Of a DNA stretch of 64,000 nucleotides, positions 23,833-32,703 are shown piece after piece. Each line of letters starts with the position of its first letter. Positions within the stretch are counted from its first letter, which is position 1. The translations under genes and the position numbers were made by a program. The stretch is from assembly GCF_008271805.1 (NCBI RefSeq), contig NZ_VSRY01000139.1, positions 57,951 through 121,950 on the forward strand. The letters run 5' to 3'. The stretch comes from Streptomyces sp. TRM49041. GTDB taxonomy: Bacteria > Actinomycetota > Actinomycetes > Streptomycetales > Streptomycetaceae. The notes below the pieces were generated by a model, which worked only from the letters and a program-made list of their open reading frames with translations, searched no databases and was not told the DNA's origin.

Positions 23833-25329
23833 CTAGATATCCGTGATGCCCAGCTTCTTCGCCTGGGTCTTCGGCAGCGCCACTTCGATCCGCTCACGCA
23901 GGTCCTTGATCTTGGCGTAGCCGGAGTACCGGGCCGTCAGCCGGTACATCTCGCGCAGGCGGTCCCAGGTGCGCTGCGACGAGTTGTTGCCCATCGCCGA
24001 GAGCGCGAGCCTGGCGTAACGGTCGGCCTGCTCCGGGTCGTCGGCGATGAAGCAGGCGGACGCCATGGACAGATGATCGAAGATCAACGACCGTTTACGG
24101 TGGTCGACCCTCAGCTCCATGGCCTTCTGGGCGTAGTACTGCGCCTGCTTGGCGGCGGCCGGGTCGTGCTCGGCGAGCGTCCGGTAGGCGAGGGCCTGCA
24201 TGCCGTACAGGTCCTCGCTCTTGAAGGTCTGCATCCAGCTGGGCAGCGGGACGTCGCCCTTGTCGGAGACGAACAGCTCCTCCGCCTCGCCGAGGGTCCG
24301 CCGCATGGCCTGGCCACGGCCCATGGCGGCCTGCGCCCACGCCTCGATGGTGTGGAGCATGGCCTGCGTACGCGGCAGGATCTGCTCGCCGGAGCCGGCC
24401 TTGGCGAGCTTCATCAGGTCCAGCGCCTCGTCCGGGCGGCCCAGGTGGACCATCTGGCGCGCGGCGCGGGAGAGGGCCTCGCCGGCGCGGGGGCGGTCGC
24501 CGCCCTCGCGCGCGGCGTGCGCGGCGATGATGAAGTACTTCTGGGCGGTGGGTTCGAGGCCCACGTCGTGGGACATCCAGCCCGCGAGGACGGCGAGGTT
24601 GGCGGCGACGCCCCACAGGCGCCGCTGGATCGATTCGGAGTGACGGTAGGCGAGCATGCCGCCCACCTCGTTGAGCTGGCCGACCACCGCCTTGCGCTGG
24701 AGGCCGCCGCCCCGGGCCGCGTCCCAGGCGCGGAAGACCTCGACGGAGGTCTCCAGCTCCTCGATCTCCTGCCACCCGATGGGGGCGGCCTCGTAGCGGT
24801 CGTACCCGGCGGGGTCGGCGTGCAGGGGGTCGGGCGTGCCGGCGCCGGGGGTGCCGGTCTGCGGGGTGTCGTTGCGGAGCCAGTCGTGCATGGCGCTGGT
24901 GATGGCGGAGCCCGCGGTGAGCGCGGCGCCCGCACCCACCAAGCCGCGTCGGTTGAGCATGAGGTCCATTCCCGTGAATTCGGTGAGGACCGTGGCCGTG
25001 CGTTCGGGCGCCCAGGGCAGCCCGTCAGGGTTCTGGTTCTGCCTGACGTCCCGCCGTTTCCCGGCGCGCCCGTGCCGTACGAACCCGAGGTCCTCGATGG
25101 TCACGACACGGCCGAGTCGCTCGGTGAACAGGGCTGCCAGCACTCTCGGCACCGGATCGCGCGGGGTCTCCCCCAGGTCGATCCACCGCCGGACCCGCGA
25201 GGTGTCGGTCGCCAGCTGCGGGTGGCCCATGGCCGCCGCCTGCCGGTTCACCATCCGCGCGAGCTCGCCTTTTGACCAGCCGGCCAGGCCGAACAGATCG
25301 GAGAGGCGGGTGTTGGGTTGTCCTGTCAC
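23833..25329 (-). CDS. NsdA-like developmental/antibiotic regulator with TPR-type helices
   Basis: 498 residues. The N-terminus (TRLSDLFGLAGWSKGELARM, then SRVRRWIDLGETPRDPVP) is a helix-turn-helix-like module. A short hydrophobic GAGAALTAGSA and an all-helical repeat region (about 180-490) of TPR type follow. This is the layout of S. coelicolor NsdA and its paralogues, which repress antibiotic production and sporulation. I recognise the family from the N-terminal pattern but cannot say whether it is the orthologue. Divergent from the APH gene, it has an inverted repeat (25381-25398) about 55 bases upstream that could be its operator. The geosmin synthase gene is 1.7 kb away. Confidence 0.78.
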   Translation of the reverse strand: MTGQPNTRLSDLFGLAGWSKGELARMVNRQAAAMGHPQLATDTSRVRRWIDLGETPRDPVPRVLAALFTERLGRVVTIEDLGFVRHGRAGKRRDVRQNQNPDGLPWAPERTATVLTEFTGMDLMLNRRGLVGAGAALTAGSAITSAMHDWLRNDTPQTGTPGAGTPDPLHADPAGYDRYEAAPIGWQEIEELETSVEVFRAWDAARGGGLQRKAVVGQLNEVGGMLAYRHSESIQRRLWGVAANLAVLAGWMSHDVGLEPTAQKYFIIAAHAAREGGDRPRAGEALSRAARQMVHLGRPDEALDLMKLAKAGSGEQILPRTQAMLHTIEAWAQAAMGRGQAMRRTLGEAEELFVSDKGDVPLPSWMQTFKSEDLYGMQALAYRTLAEHDPAAAKQAQYYAQKAMELRVDHRKRSLIFDHLSMASACFIADDPEQADRYARLALSAMGNNSSQRTWDRLREMYRLTARYSGYAKIKDLRERIEVALPKTQAKKLGITDI

Positions 25330-25380
25330 GTCAAGCCCCCAGGTTCTCGGCTGAGTTGACAGTAACCCCGTGTCATAGGG

Positions 25381-25410
25381 CTGGCGACTATTCGCCAGGG
25401 TTCGCCAGGG
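25381..25410. promoter_or_regulatory. Candidate operator: CTGGCGA-CTAT-TCGCCAG plus repeated TTCGCCAGGG
   Basis: A perfect 7-base inverted repeat is joined to a tandem copy of TTCGCCAGGG (25391-25400, 25401-25410). It lies between the divergent NsdA-like and APH genes. Three TCGCCAG half-sites suggest cooperative regulator binding. Confidence 0.5.
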
Positions 25411-25562
25411 TGCGCAACATGGTTAGCCACCCGCGGGCCGGTGTCAGGTAGGAAAGCGCCACCCCGTCCCGGCGACGGCCCCTCATTCCCCAGGGTGTCG
25501 GACCGGCGACGGGACGGGGCAGCGTACGCAGTCGTCGGCACACGAAGGGATCTGTCTCGCCC

Positions 25563-26678
25563 ATGTACACAGCATCGTCCTCCGTGTCCGCCCCGCCCCG
25601 GCCCCGTACCGTCCCGGCCGGCAGCGGACCGTACCTGGGTCCCGCACAGGCGGGCCGGGCCAGGCGCTGGGCGGGGGCGGTGACCGGGCCCCTCAGCGGA
25701 AGAATCGACCTGTCCGGCCCTCAGGGGGCGCAGTTGCGGAAGGCCATCGCGTCGGTCCACCGCATCTGCCCGGAGTTCAACCCGGTCCAGGTGATGCGGC
25801 GCAGCGGACGCTCCGTGCTGCTGGTCGGCACGACCGGACGCGCCACCGCCGTCGCGAAGTGTTTACTGGACCACTCCCCCGTGTGGGTCGAGCGATTCCG
25901 GCACGAGATCGCCGCTTACCGGACCTTCGTACGGCACCGTCCTCCGGTGCGGGCACCGCGGCTGATCGCGGCGGACCCGGACAACTGCACGCTCGTCATC
26001 GAGCGGATGCCCGGCCGCGCCGCGGCGCTGAGCCGGCACCCGGTGGAGGCGCCGCCGCGTGCGGACATCCGGGCCGTCCTGGGGGCGATCGCGCGCCTCA
26101 ACGCATGGCGGCCACCGGCCGGGACGTTCGACGCGCCGCTGGACTACGCGTCGCGGATCTCGCGCTACCACGAGCTGGGTCTGTTCACCGACCGGGACCG
26201 GGACGACCTGCAGAAGCTGCTGCACGGCCTGGCGCACGCGGGTGGCAGGCAGGGCATGGGCCAGTTCTGCCACGGTGACGCGCTGCTGTCGAACATGCTG
26301 CTGTCGCCTGCCGGTCCCGTGCTGGTCGACTGGGAGCACGCGGGCTGGTACCTGCCCGGATACGACCTGGCGACGCTGTGGGCCGTGCTCGGTGACGCGC
26401 CGGTGGCGCGTCGGCAGATCAGCCAGCACGCGCAGGCGGCAGGCCCGGCGGCGCGGGACGCGTTCCTGGTGAATCTGATGCTCGTGCTGACGCGGGAGAT
26501 ACGGACGTACGAGACGGCCGTGCAGCGCACTATACGAGAGGCGCCGCCGGCGGGCTCGATCCCGGTCCAGCCCGGAGCGGTCTCACCCGGGGAGGAGCAG
26601 CGGCTGTTGCTGCGGCGGCTGCACGACGACTGCGCGCTGGCACGGCGGGCCGTGCGCGCGGCGGTCGGCACACGCTGA
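25563..26678 (+). CDS. Aminoglycoside phosphotransferase (APH)-fold kinase
   Basis: 371 residues of protein-kinase-like fold. The nucleotide lobe contains TAVAKCLLDH (Lys). The catalytic loop is CHGDALLSNMLL with Asp and Asn of the Brenner motif. The metal Asp is in VDWEHAGWYLPGYDLA. Members phosphorylate aminoglycosides, choline, homoserine, macrolides or fructosamines, and the substrate cannot be told from these motifs. An N-terminal Pro/Arg-rich extension of about 45 residues precedes the fold and may mean a later start. Codon 101 is TTA (25863-25865), a sign of bldA dependence. The flanking genes are a developmental regulator and the geosmin synthase. Confidence 0.85.
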   Translation: MYTASSSVSAPPRPRTVPAGSGPYLGPAQAGRARRWAGAVTGPLSGRIDLSGPQGAQLRKAIASVHRICPEFNPVQVMRRSGRSVLLVGTTGRATAVAKCLLDHSPVWVERFRHEIAAYRTFVRHRPPVRAPRLIAADPDNCTLVIERMPGRAAALSRHPVEAPPRADIRAVLGAIARLNAWRPPAGTFDAPLDYASRISRYHELGLFTDRDRDDLQKLLHGLAHAGGRQGMGQFCHGDALLSNMLLSPAGPVLVDWEHAGWYLPGYDLATLWAVLGDAPVARRQISQHAQAAGPAARDAFLVNLMLVLTREIRTYETAVQRTIREAPPAGSIPVQPGAVSPGEEQRLLLRRLHDDCALARRAVRAAVGTR

Positions 26679-27022
26679 CCGTTCGACGGGGGCAGGCGCG
26701 CCGTGCGCCCGGTGCTGATCGCACCGGGTGTGCGGTGCGCCCTCCTGCGCGGACCGCCGGGTGGGTGACGGTTCGTACAAGTGGGTGGGGCGTACGGGGG
26801 CCGTCGGATGGATGGCACGGGGGTTGTCCGCAAGGGTGGTTGTGCGTGCGGACTGGTCCGCGCACGCTGCCGACCTGCGGGTTCGCGCTGTCCGGGGAGC
26901 ATGCGTCACCCGCGCCCGAACATTGACGTTCATATGACTTATATGAGCTTCGCGTGGGCTTTCCGGGCCACGGGTAGAGGCTCGCGCGGTATGGCCCCGT
27001 TCACCGAAAGGCATGGACACGC
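26679..27022. other. Upstream region of geosmin synthase
   Basis: 344 bases without a gene. Its last 100 bases drop in GC and contain a TCATAT-N5-ATATGA palindrome; the rest is G-rich and unremarkable. The geosmin synthase promoter must lie here. Confidence 0.6.
26930..26946 (+). promoter_or_regulatory. AT-rich palindrome TCATAT-GACTT-ATATGA before geoA
   Basis: The arms are perfect and the motif stands out in GC-rich DNA, 77 bases before the geosmin synthase start. It is a good candidate operator. Geosmin synthase genes are developmentally regulated in Streptomyces, but no regulator is shown here. Confidence 0.55.
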
Positions 27023-29245
27023 ATGGCGCAGCCGTTCGCACTCCCGGAGTTCTATGTGCCGTATCCGGCACGGCTCAACCCACATGTGGACGCGGCTCGC
27101 GCCCACACCAAGGAGTGGGCCCGGCGCATGGGGATGCTGGAGGGCTCCGGGATCTGGGAGGAGCACGACCTCGACTCCCACGACTACGCGCTGCTGTGCG
27201 CGTACACCCATCCGGACTGCGACGCGGAGGCGCTGTCCCTCGTCACGGACTGGTACGTGTGGGTGTTCTTCTTCGACGACCACTTCCTGGAGATCTTCAA
27301 GCGCACCCTGGACCGGGAGGGCGGCAAGGCGTATCTCGACCGGCTGCCCGCCTTCATGCCGCTGGACCTGTCGGCGCCGATGCCGGAGCCGGAGAACGCG
27401 GTCGAGGCGGGCCTCGCGGACCTGTGGGCGCGGACCGTGCCCGCCATGTCGCCGGCCTGGCGGGAACGGTTCGCCGTGGCGACCGAGAACCTTCTCAACG
27501 AGTCCCTGTGGGAACTGTCGAACATCAACGAGGGGCGGATCGCCAACCCCGTCGAGTACATCGAGATGCGCCGGAAGGTGGGCGGTGGGCCCTGGTCGGC
27601 CGGGCTCGTGGAGTACGCGGCGGGCGCCGAGGTGCCCGAGTCGGTGGCGGAGTCGCGTCCGCTGCGGGTGCTGCGCGACACCTTCGCCGACGCGGTGCAT
27701 CTGCGCAACGACCTGTTCTCGTACCAGCGTGAGGTGGAGGACGAGGGCGAGAACAGCAACGGTGTGCTGGTGCTCGAGCGGTTCCTGGACTGCTCGACGC
27801 AGGAGGCCGCGGAGGCTGTCAACGACCTGCTGACGTCACGGCTCCAGCAGTTCGAGTACACGGCGCTGACCGAGGTGCCCGCCCTGTGCGCGGAGAAGGG
27901 CCTCGGGCCGCAGGGCGCCGCAGCCGTCCTGGCGTACGCGAAGGGGCTGCAGGACTGGCAGTCCGGCGGCCACGAGTGGCATATGCGCTCCAGCCGCTAC
28001 ATGAACGAGGGCGCCCTGGGCGCGGAACCGGGCAGCGGCGCGTTCGGGATGGCGGCCGCTTCGATCCGGCTGACGCCGCGCGCGGAGAGGGCCCGGTGGC
28101 GGGGCTTCTCGCATGTGCCGTACCAGCGTGTGGGGCCCTCGCTGCTGCCGCACATCGAGATGCCGTTCCAGGTGACCCTCAACCCGCACCTGGAGGGTGC
28201 GCGGCAGCGGTGCGTGGCATGGGGCCGCGAGATGGGCTTCCTCCGGGCGCAGCCGGGGCAGCCCGGCTCGGACGTCTGGAACGAGCGGAAGATCGCCGGG
28301 ATCGACCTGCCGCTCTGCGCGGCCGGGCTGCACCCCGAGGCGAACGCCGACGAGCTGGATCTGGCGTCGCACTGGCTGGCCTGGGGCACATACGGCGACG
28401 ACCTGTACCCCGTCGTGTACGGCAGACCCCGGGACCTGGCGGGGGCGCGGGCGCAGAACGAGCGGCTGAAGCTGTTCATGCCGCTGGACGGCGCCTCCGC
28501 GTCGATGCCCGAGCCGGCGAACGCGCTGGAGCGGGGCCTGGCGGATCTGTGGCCGCGGACGGCCGGACCGATGAGCGACGCGGACCGTGCGGCGTTCCGG
28601 GCCGCGGTCGACGTCATGATCGCGAGCTGGGAGTGGGAGCTGGCGAACCAGGCGCACAACCGGATCCCGGAGCCGGTGGACTACATCGAGATGCGGCGGG
28701 CCACGTTCGGCTCCGACCTGACGATGGCGCTGTGCCGGATCGGGCACGGCAACAGGGTGCCGCCGGAGATCTACCGGAGCGGTCCGGTGCGCGCGCTGGA
28801 GAACGCGGCGATGGACTTCGCGACGCTGATGAACGACCTCTTCTCGTACCAGAAGGAGATCGAGTTCGAGGGCGAGGTCCACAACTGTGTTCTGGTGGTG
28901 CAGAACTTCTTCGACGTGGACCACCCGACGGCGGTGGAGATCACCGGTGATCTGATGAACTCGCGGATGCGGCAGTTCCAGCATGTCGCCGCACACGAGT
29001 TCCCCGTGATGTACGACGACTTCGGGCTCGACGCGGAGACGCGTACGGTGCTGGACGGGTATGTGCGGGAGCTCCAGAACTGGATGGCCGGCATCCTCAA
29101 CTGGCACCGGGGCTGCAAGCGGTACCAGGAGGAGGTGCTGCTGCAGGACCGGGCGGAGGCGGCCGCGCCGCTCGCGCCGGCGCTGCTCGGGCCGACGGGT
29201 CCGGGGACGTCGGCGGCCCGCGTGGCCGCGCTGATCGCTTCGTAG
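27023..29245 (+). CDS. geoA: Geosmin synthase (germacradienol/germacrene D synthase), two-domain terpene cyclase
   Basis: 740 residues in two homologous class I terpene-cyclase halves. The N-terminal half carries the aspartate-rich motif Asp85-Asp-His-Phe-Leu-Glu and the NSE triad starting Asn229 (NDLFSYQRE). It cyclises farnesyl diphosphate to germacradienol and germacrene D. The C-terminal half carries DDLYP at Asp459 and NDLFSYQKE at Asn604. It converts germacradienol to geosmin with loss of acetone. Both metal-binding sets are intact, and the length matches characterised enzymes. GAAAGG precedes the ATG. The gene is monocistronic, with a palindrome 77 bases upstream. Only nine bases separate its stop from the convergent S4 gene. 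Confidence 0.97.
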   Translation: MAQPFALPEFYVPYPARLNPHVDAARAHTKEWARRMGMLEGSGIWEEHDLDSHDYALLCAYTHPDCDAEALSLVTDWYVWVFFFDDHFLEIFKRTLDREGGKAYLDRLPAFMPLDLSAPMPEPENAVEAGLADLWARTVPAMSPAWRERFAVATENLLNESLWELSNINEGRIANPVEYIEMRRKVGGGPWSAGLVEYAAGAEVPESVAESRPLRVLRDTFADAVHLRNDLFSYQREVEDEGENSNGVLVLERFLDCSTQEAAEAVNDLLTSRLQQFEYTALTEVPALCAEKGLGPQGAAAVLAYAKGLQDWQSGGHEWHMRSSRYMNEGALGAEPGSGAFGMAAASIRLTPRAERARWRGFSHVPYQRVGPSLLPHIEMPFQVTLNPHLEGARQRCVAWGREMGFLRAQPGQPGSDVWNERKIAGIDLPLCAAGLHPEANADELDLASHWLAWGTYGDDLYPVVYGRPRDLAGARAQNERLKLFMPLDGASASMPEPANALERGLADLWPRTAGPMSDADRAAFRAAVDVMIASWEWELANQAHNRIPEPVDYIEMRRATFGSDLTMALCRIGHGNRVPPEIYRSGPVRALENAAMDFATLMNDLFSYQKEIEFEGEVHNCVLVVQNFFDVDHPTAVEITGDLMNSRMRQFQHVAAHEFPVMYDDFGLDAETRTVLDGYVRELQNWMAGILNWHRGCKRYQEEVLLQDRAEAAAPLAPALLGPTGPGTSAARVAALIAS

Positions 29246-29254
29246 CGGGCCCGG

Positions 29255-29653
29255 TCAGGGGCGGCGGGCGCCGCGGAGCTGGTCCAGTTCGCGGCGCTCG
29301 CGCTTGGTGGGACGCCCGGCGCCGCGGTCGCGGACCGCCGCGAGCGCGGTGTGCTCGCGGGGCGGCGGGGGCGGGGTCCTGTCGGTGTACGCCTCGGCGG
29401 CGACGGGGGCGCCCACGCGCTTGGCGAGCAGTCGCCTCACCTCGACGATGCGCTCCCGGCCGGCGTGGAAGATGCGCACCTCGTCGCCCGGCTTGACGGG
29501 CTGGGCGGGCTTGACTCGGTCGCCGTTGACCCGGACGTGTCCGGCGCGGCAGGCGGTGGCGGCCTGCGAGCGGGTCTTGGTGAGGCGTACCGCCCAGATC
29601 CAGCTGTCGACGCGTACGGTCGCGGTTTGCTCGTCGGTCGCTGTCGCTGCCAT
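29255..29653 (-). CDS. S4-domain RNA-binding protein (Hsp15/RqcP-like)
   Basis: 132 residues. The S4 fold is at residues 12-60 (VRVDSWIWAVRLTKTRSQA; GHVRVNGDRVKPAQPVKPGD), followed by a basic, Pro-rich tail. Hsp15 and RqcP proteins of this size bind stalled large ribosomal subunits during rescue and quality control. Which of these roles holds in Streptomyces is unproven. It is upstream of, and converges on, the geosmin synthase gene. The unknown protein at 29667 ends 14 bases before the start here, so the two minus-strand genes likely form an operon with the unknown protein first. Confidence 0.88.
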   Translation of the reverse strand: MAATATDEQTATVRVDSWIWAVRLTKTRSQAATACRAGHVRVNGDRVKPAQPVKPGDEVRIFHAGRERIVEVRRLLAKRVGAPVAAEAYTDRTPPPPPREHTALAAVRDRGAGRPTKRERRELDQLRGARRP

Positions 29654-29666
29654 GGGTTCCTCGGGG

Positions 29667-30167
29667 TCAGCCCTGCTGGAAGAGTTCCGCGGGGAGCGGT
29701 TTGAGGAGTGCGTACAGGTCGTCGGTGATGGGGCGGTCCCAGCTGGCGATGGTCACCAGGACGTTGTCGCTGCGGTCGAACTGGACGCAGGAGATCCGGC
29801 TCTCGCTGAGCTTGACGCGGCGCACGATGAGGAGGTTGTCGCCCTGCATGACCGGGACGTCCTCGGTCTCCGTGACCTCGACGGGCTCGTCCATGTCCAG
29901 AGCCGCGAGCAGCTGGGCGACCTCGAAGGGGATCTGGCCCTCGGCGAGGTCGCGGGCCGGTGAGCCCTCCGGGAGGTTGCCGATGATCATCGCGGGACCG
30001 CGGCCGCCGAACAGGTCGTAGCGGAGGAAGACGCCCTGGCAGCTGCCGTCGGGGGCGGGGAGCAGGCCGGCGCCGAGGTTTCCGGGCCAGTCGCCCGGGT
30101 CCATGGCCAGGACGTCGAAGTCCGGGCCCGCGGGGGTGGAGGGGGTGCGGCGGCGGAGGAAGGACAT
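29667..30167 (-). CDS. Conserved protein of unknown function
   Basis: 166 residues starting at ATG 30167 (SFLRRRTPSTPAGPDFDVLA). It is acidic, with mixed strands and helices, no signal peptide or membrane helix, and no motif I recognise. Segments such as GRGPAMIIGNLPEGSPARDL and VQFDRSDNVLVTIASWDRP look like a compact folded domain. It precedes the S4-domain gene by 13 bases and is presumably co-transcribed, so a link to RNA or ribosome handling is possible but speculative. The frame extends upstream to 30320 with Arg/Pro-rich shadow sequence, so the shorter start is preferred. Confidence 0.7.
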   Translation of the reverse strand: MSFLRRRTPSTPAGPDFDVLAMDPGDWPGNLGAGLLPAPDGSCQGVFLRYDLFGGRGPAMIIGNLPEGSPARDLAEGQIPFEVAQLLAALDMDEPVEVTETEDVPVMQGDNLLIVRRVKLSESRISCVQFDRSDNVLVTIASWDRPITDDLYALLKPLPAELFQQG

Positions 30168-30342
30168 GCCGCCATGGTACGTGGCCGGGGGTGCCGGACG
30201 GCGGGCGGGTCGGGCGTCCGTGGCGCCGCGCCCCGGGTCACGGGAGGCGTTCCCTGCTGGGCGGTTCACCGGTTCGGGGGACGGGCGAGGCCCGTGGCGT
30301 CTCCGCCTTGGACGGGGCACCCGCCCGTCCGGCCATGGCCTG

Positions 30343-30470
30343 TCAGGCGAGGTCGAATGCGCCTTCCCTGGTCCTGTGGGCGAAGGTGTGCCATTCGGCG
30401 GGGGTGAAGAGGACGGAGGGGCTGTCGGGGCGGGTGCGGCGGTCGCGGACAGGGTGCGGCGGTCGCGGAC
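30343..30470 (-). pseudogene. C-terminal fragment of a DUF397 gene
   Basis: The minus strand ends ...VRDRRTRPDSPSVLFTP, then AEWHTFAHRTREGAFDLA and stop at 30343. This is the hallmark C-terminus of the short DUF397 proteins that Streptomyces encodes beside XRE-type regulators. Only about 40 residues remain. The upstream part is lost at a 20-base tandem duplication (30432-30471) that runs into the thiolase-like gene's 3' end. No start codon or partner regulator remains. Confidence 0.65.
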
Positions 30471-30471
30471 A
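30432..30471. repeat. 20-base perfect tandem duplication
   Basis: GGGTGCGGCGGTCGCGGACA occurs twice in direct succession, inside the DUF397 remnant, and duplicates its VRDRRT codons. Confidence 0.85.
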
Positions 30472-30485
30472 AGGGGCGGGCGGTC

Positions 30486-31652
30486 TCAGCGCGTGGGAGG
30501 GTCGGCGGCCACCAGCCACATGGAGAAGAACTGGGCGCCGCCGCCGTACGCGTGGCCCAGGGCGCGGCGGGCGCCGTCGATCTGGTGCTCGCCGGCCCGG
30601 CCCCGTACTTGGAGGGCCGCCTCGGCGAAGCGGAGCATGCCGGAGGCGCCGATGGGGTTGGTGGACAGGACGCCGCCGGAGGGGTTGACGGGAAGGTCGC
30701 CGTCGAGGGCGGTGGCGCCGGACTCGGTGAGTTTCCAGCCCTCGCCCTCGGTGGCGAAGCCGAGGTTCTCCAGCCACATCGGCTCGTACCAGGAGAACGG
30801 GACGTACATCTCGACGGCGTCGATCTGGCGGCGCGGGTCGGTGATGCCGGCCTGCCGGTAGACGTCGGCGGCGCAGTCGCGGCCCGCGCGCGGGGAGACG
30901 AAGTCCTTTCCCGCGAAGAGGGTGGGTTCGCTGCGCATGGCGCCGCCGTGCAGCCAGGCCGGCGGGTGGGGGGCGCGGGCGGCTCCGGCGCGGTCGGTGA
31001 GGACCATGGCGCAGGCGCCGTCGGAGGAGGGGCATGTCTCGGAGTAGCGGATGGGGTCCCAGAGCATCGGGGACGCCTGGACCCGCTCCAGGGTGAGGCC
31101 GTGTTCGTGGAGGTGGGCGTAGGGGTTCTTGAGGGCGTTGCGGCGGTCCTTGTGAGCGACGAGAGTGCCGATGGTGCTGGGGGCGCCGGTGCGGCGGATG
31201 TAGGCGCGGACGTGGGGGGCGAAGAAGCCGCCGGCGCCGGCGAGGAGGGGCTGCTGGAAGGGGACGGGGAGGGACAGGGCCCACATGGCGTTGGACTCGG
31301 ACTGCTTCTCGAAGGCGAGGGTGAGGACGGTGGTGTGGACCCGGGCGGCGACGAGGTTCGCGGCGACGAGGGCGGTGGAGCCGCCGACGGAGCCCGCGGT
31401 GTGGACGCGGAGCATGGGTTTGCCGGTGGCGCCGAGGGCGTCGGCGAGGTAGAGCTCGGGCATCATCACGCCCTCGAAGAAGTCGGGGGCCTTGCCGATG
31501 ACGACGGCGTCGATGTCGGTCCAGGTGAGGGCGGCGTCCGTGAGGGCCCGGTGGGCGGCCTCGCGGACGAGGCCGGCGAGGGAGACGTCGCGGCGGGCGG
31601 CGGTGTGTTTGGTCTGGCCGATGCCGGTGATCGCCACGGGCTCCTCAGACAC
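30486..31652 (-). CDS. Thiolase-fold protein (lipid-transfer/aldolase type), catalytic Cys replaced
   Basis: 388 residues from GTG 31652 with GGAGAC upstream; it overlaps the previous gene by eight bases. The thiolase fold is clear (ITGIGQTKHTAARRD; VNPSGGVLSTNPIGASG). Where SCP-x thiolases have the nucleophile in CATGST, this protein reads SVGGST, so the Cys is Ser. The GHP motif reads TNP. It therefore cannot be a normal thiolase and is more like the Ltp proteins, which with DUF35 partners do retro-aldol cleavage of CoA-linked side chains. It is the last gene of the hydratase-DUF35-Ltp-Ltp operon. The substrate is unknown. Confidence 0.85.
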   Translation of the reverse strand: MSEEPVAITGIGQTKHTAARRDVSLAGLVREAAHRALTDAALTWTDIDAVVIGKAPDFFEGVMMPELYLADALGATGKPMLRVHTAGSVGGSTALVAANLVAARVHTTVLTLAFEKQSESNAMWALSLPVPFQQPLLAGAGGFFAPHVRAYIRRTGAPSTIGTLVAHKDRRNALKNPYAHLHEHGLTLERVQASPMLWDPIRYSETCPSSDGACAMVLTDRAGAARAPHPPAWLHGGAMRSEPTLFAGKDFVSPRAGRDCAADVYRQAGITDPRRQIDAVEMYVPFSWYEPMWLENLGFATEGEGWKLTESGATALDGDLPVNPSGGVLSTNPIGASGMLRFAEAALQVRGRAGEHQIDGARRALGHAYGGGAQFFSMWLVAADPPTR

Positions 31653-32703
31653 GGTCGTCTCCTTCCAGTACGGCGACCAGGTTCTGCTGCAGGCAGGGGC
31701 CGGAGGTGGCGTGGGCGAGGGCGCGGTCGGAGTCGCCGCGGTGGATGCGGGCGGCGGCCTCGCCGAGTCGGACGAGCCCCGCGGCCATGACGGGGTTGGC
31801 GGCGAGGGGGCCGCCCGAGGGGTTGATCGTCGTGGTGGTGCCGTCCAGGCGCAGTGCTCTGCGGAGGACGACCTCCTGGGAGGTGAAGGGAGCGTGGAGT
31901 TCGGCGGTGTCGGCCGGGCGGTCGAAGGCTCCGGCGCGTTCGGCGGCGAGGCGGGTGGAGGGTGAGTCGGTGAGGTCGCGTACGCCCAGGGCGTGGGCTT
32001 CGGTGCGGTGGTCGATGCCGCGGATCCAGGCCGGGCGGGCACACAGGTCGCGGGCGTGGCCGTCGGCGGCGAGGATCACGGCGGCGGCGCCGTCCCCGAT
32101 CGGCGGGCAGTCGCCGGTGCGCAGTGGGTGGACGACGGGGTCGCCGTGCGGGACGGCGCCGGTGAGCTGGGCGTGCGGGTTGGTGGTGGCGGCGGTGCGG
32201 CTGCGGGCGGCGATGGCCGCCAGCCGGGTCTCGTCGGTGTGGCCGGCGTCGATGAGGGCCTGGGCCTGGAGGGCGGCGAGGGCGACGGAGTCGGGATGGA
32301 GGGGGGCGAGGTAGTACGGGTCGAGCTGGCGGGTGAGGACGTCGCGGAGCGGGCCGGGTGAGGACTTGCCGTAGGCGTAGACGAGGGCGGTGTCGGCCTC
32401 GCCGGTGAGGAGCTTCACCCATGCCTCGTACAGGGCCCAGGCGCCGTCCATCTCGACGTGGGACTCGGCGATGGGCGGCCAGGCGCCGACGCCGTCGAGG
32501 GCCATGGTGAAGGAGAAGGCGCGGCCGGCGAGGTAGTCGCTGGAGCCTGAGCAGGTGAAGCCGATGTCGGCGGTGCGCAGGCCGGTGGCGTCGAGGACCT
32601 CGTGGAGCACCGGCATGATCATCTCGACCTCGGAGAGGTCGTCGGTGCGGCGCCGGTGGGCGGTCTGGGCGAAGGCGACGATCGCCACGTCCCGGGCGGT
32701 CAC
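31645..32703 (-). CDS. Thiolase-fold protein (lipid-transfer/aldolase type), second paralogue
   Basis: 352 residues of thiolase fold beginning DVAIVAFAQTAHRRR. As in its neighbour, classical catalytic residues are absent: the nucleophile region reads ESHVEMDGAWAL with no Cys, and the C-terminal GHP-GATG motif is ANPVMAAG. These changes, and the DUF35 gene just upstream (the ATGA overlap couples them), point to an Ltp-type retro-aldolase or a scaffold subunit rather than an acyltransferase. The two Ltp-like genes differ clearly, so each may fill a different position in a heteromer. The stop overlaps the next gene by eight bases. Confidence 0.85.
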   Translation of the reverse strand: MTARDVAIVAFAQTAHRRRTDDLSEVEMIMPVLHEVLDATGLRTADIGFTCSGSSDYLAGRAFSFTMALDGVGAWPPIAESHVEMDGAWALYEAWVKLLTGEADTALVYAYGKSSPGPLRDVLTRQLDPYYLAPLHPDSVALAALQAQALIDAGHTDETRLAAIAARSRTAATTNPHAQLTGAVPHGDPVVHPLRTGDCPPIGDGAAAVILAADGHARDLCARPAWIRGIDHRTEAHALGVRDLTDSPSTRLAAERAGAFDRPADTAELHAPFTSQEVVLRRALRLDGTTTTINPSGGPLAANPVMAAGLVRLGEAAARIHRGDSDRALAHATSGPCLQQNLVAVLEGDDRV

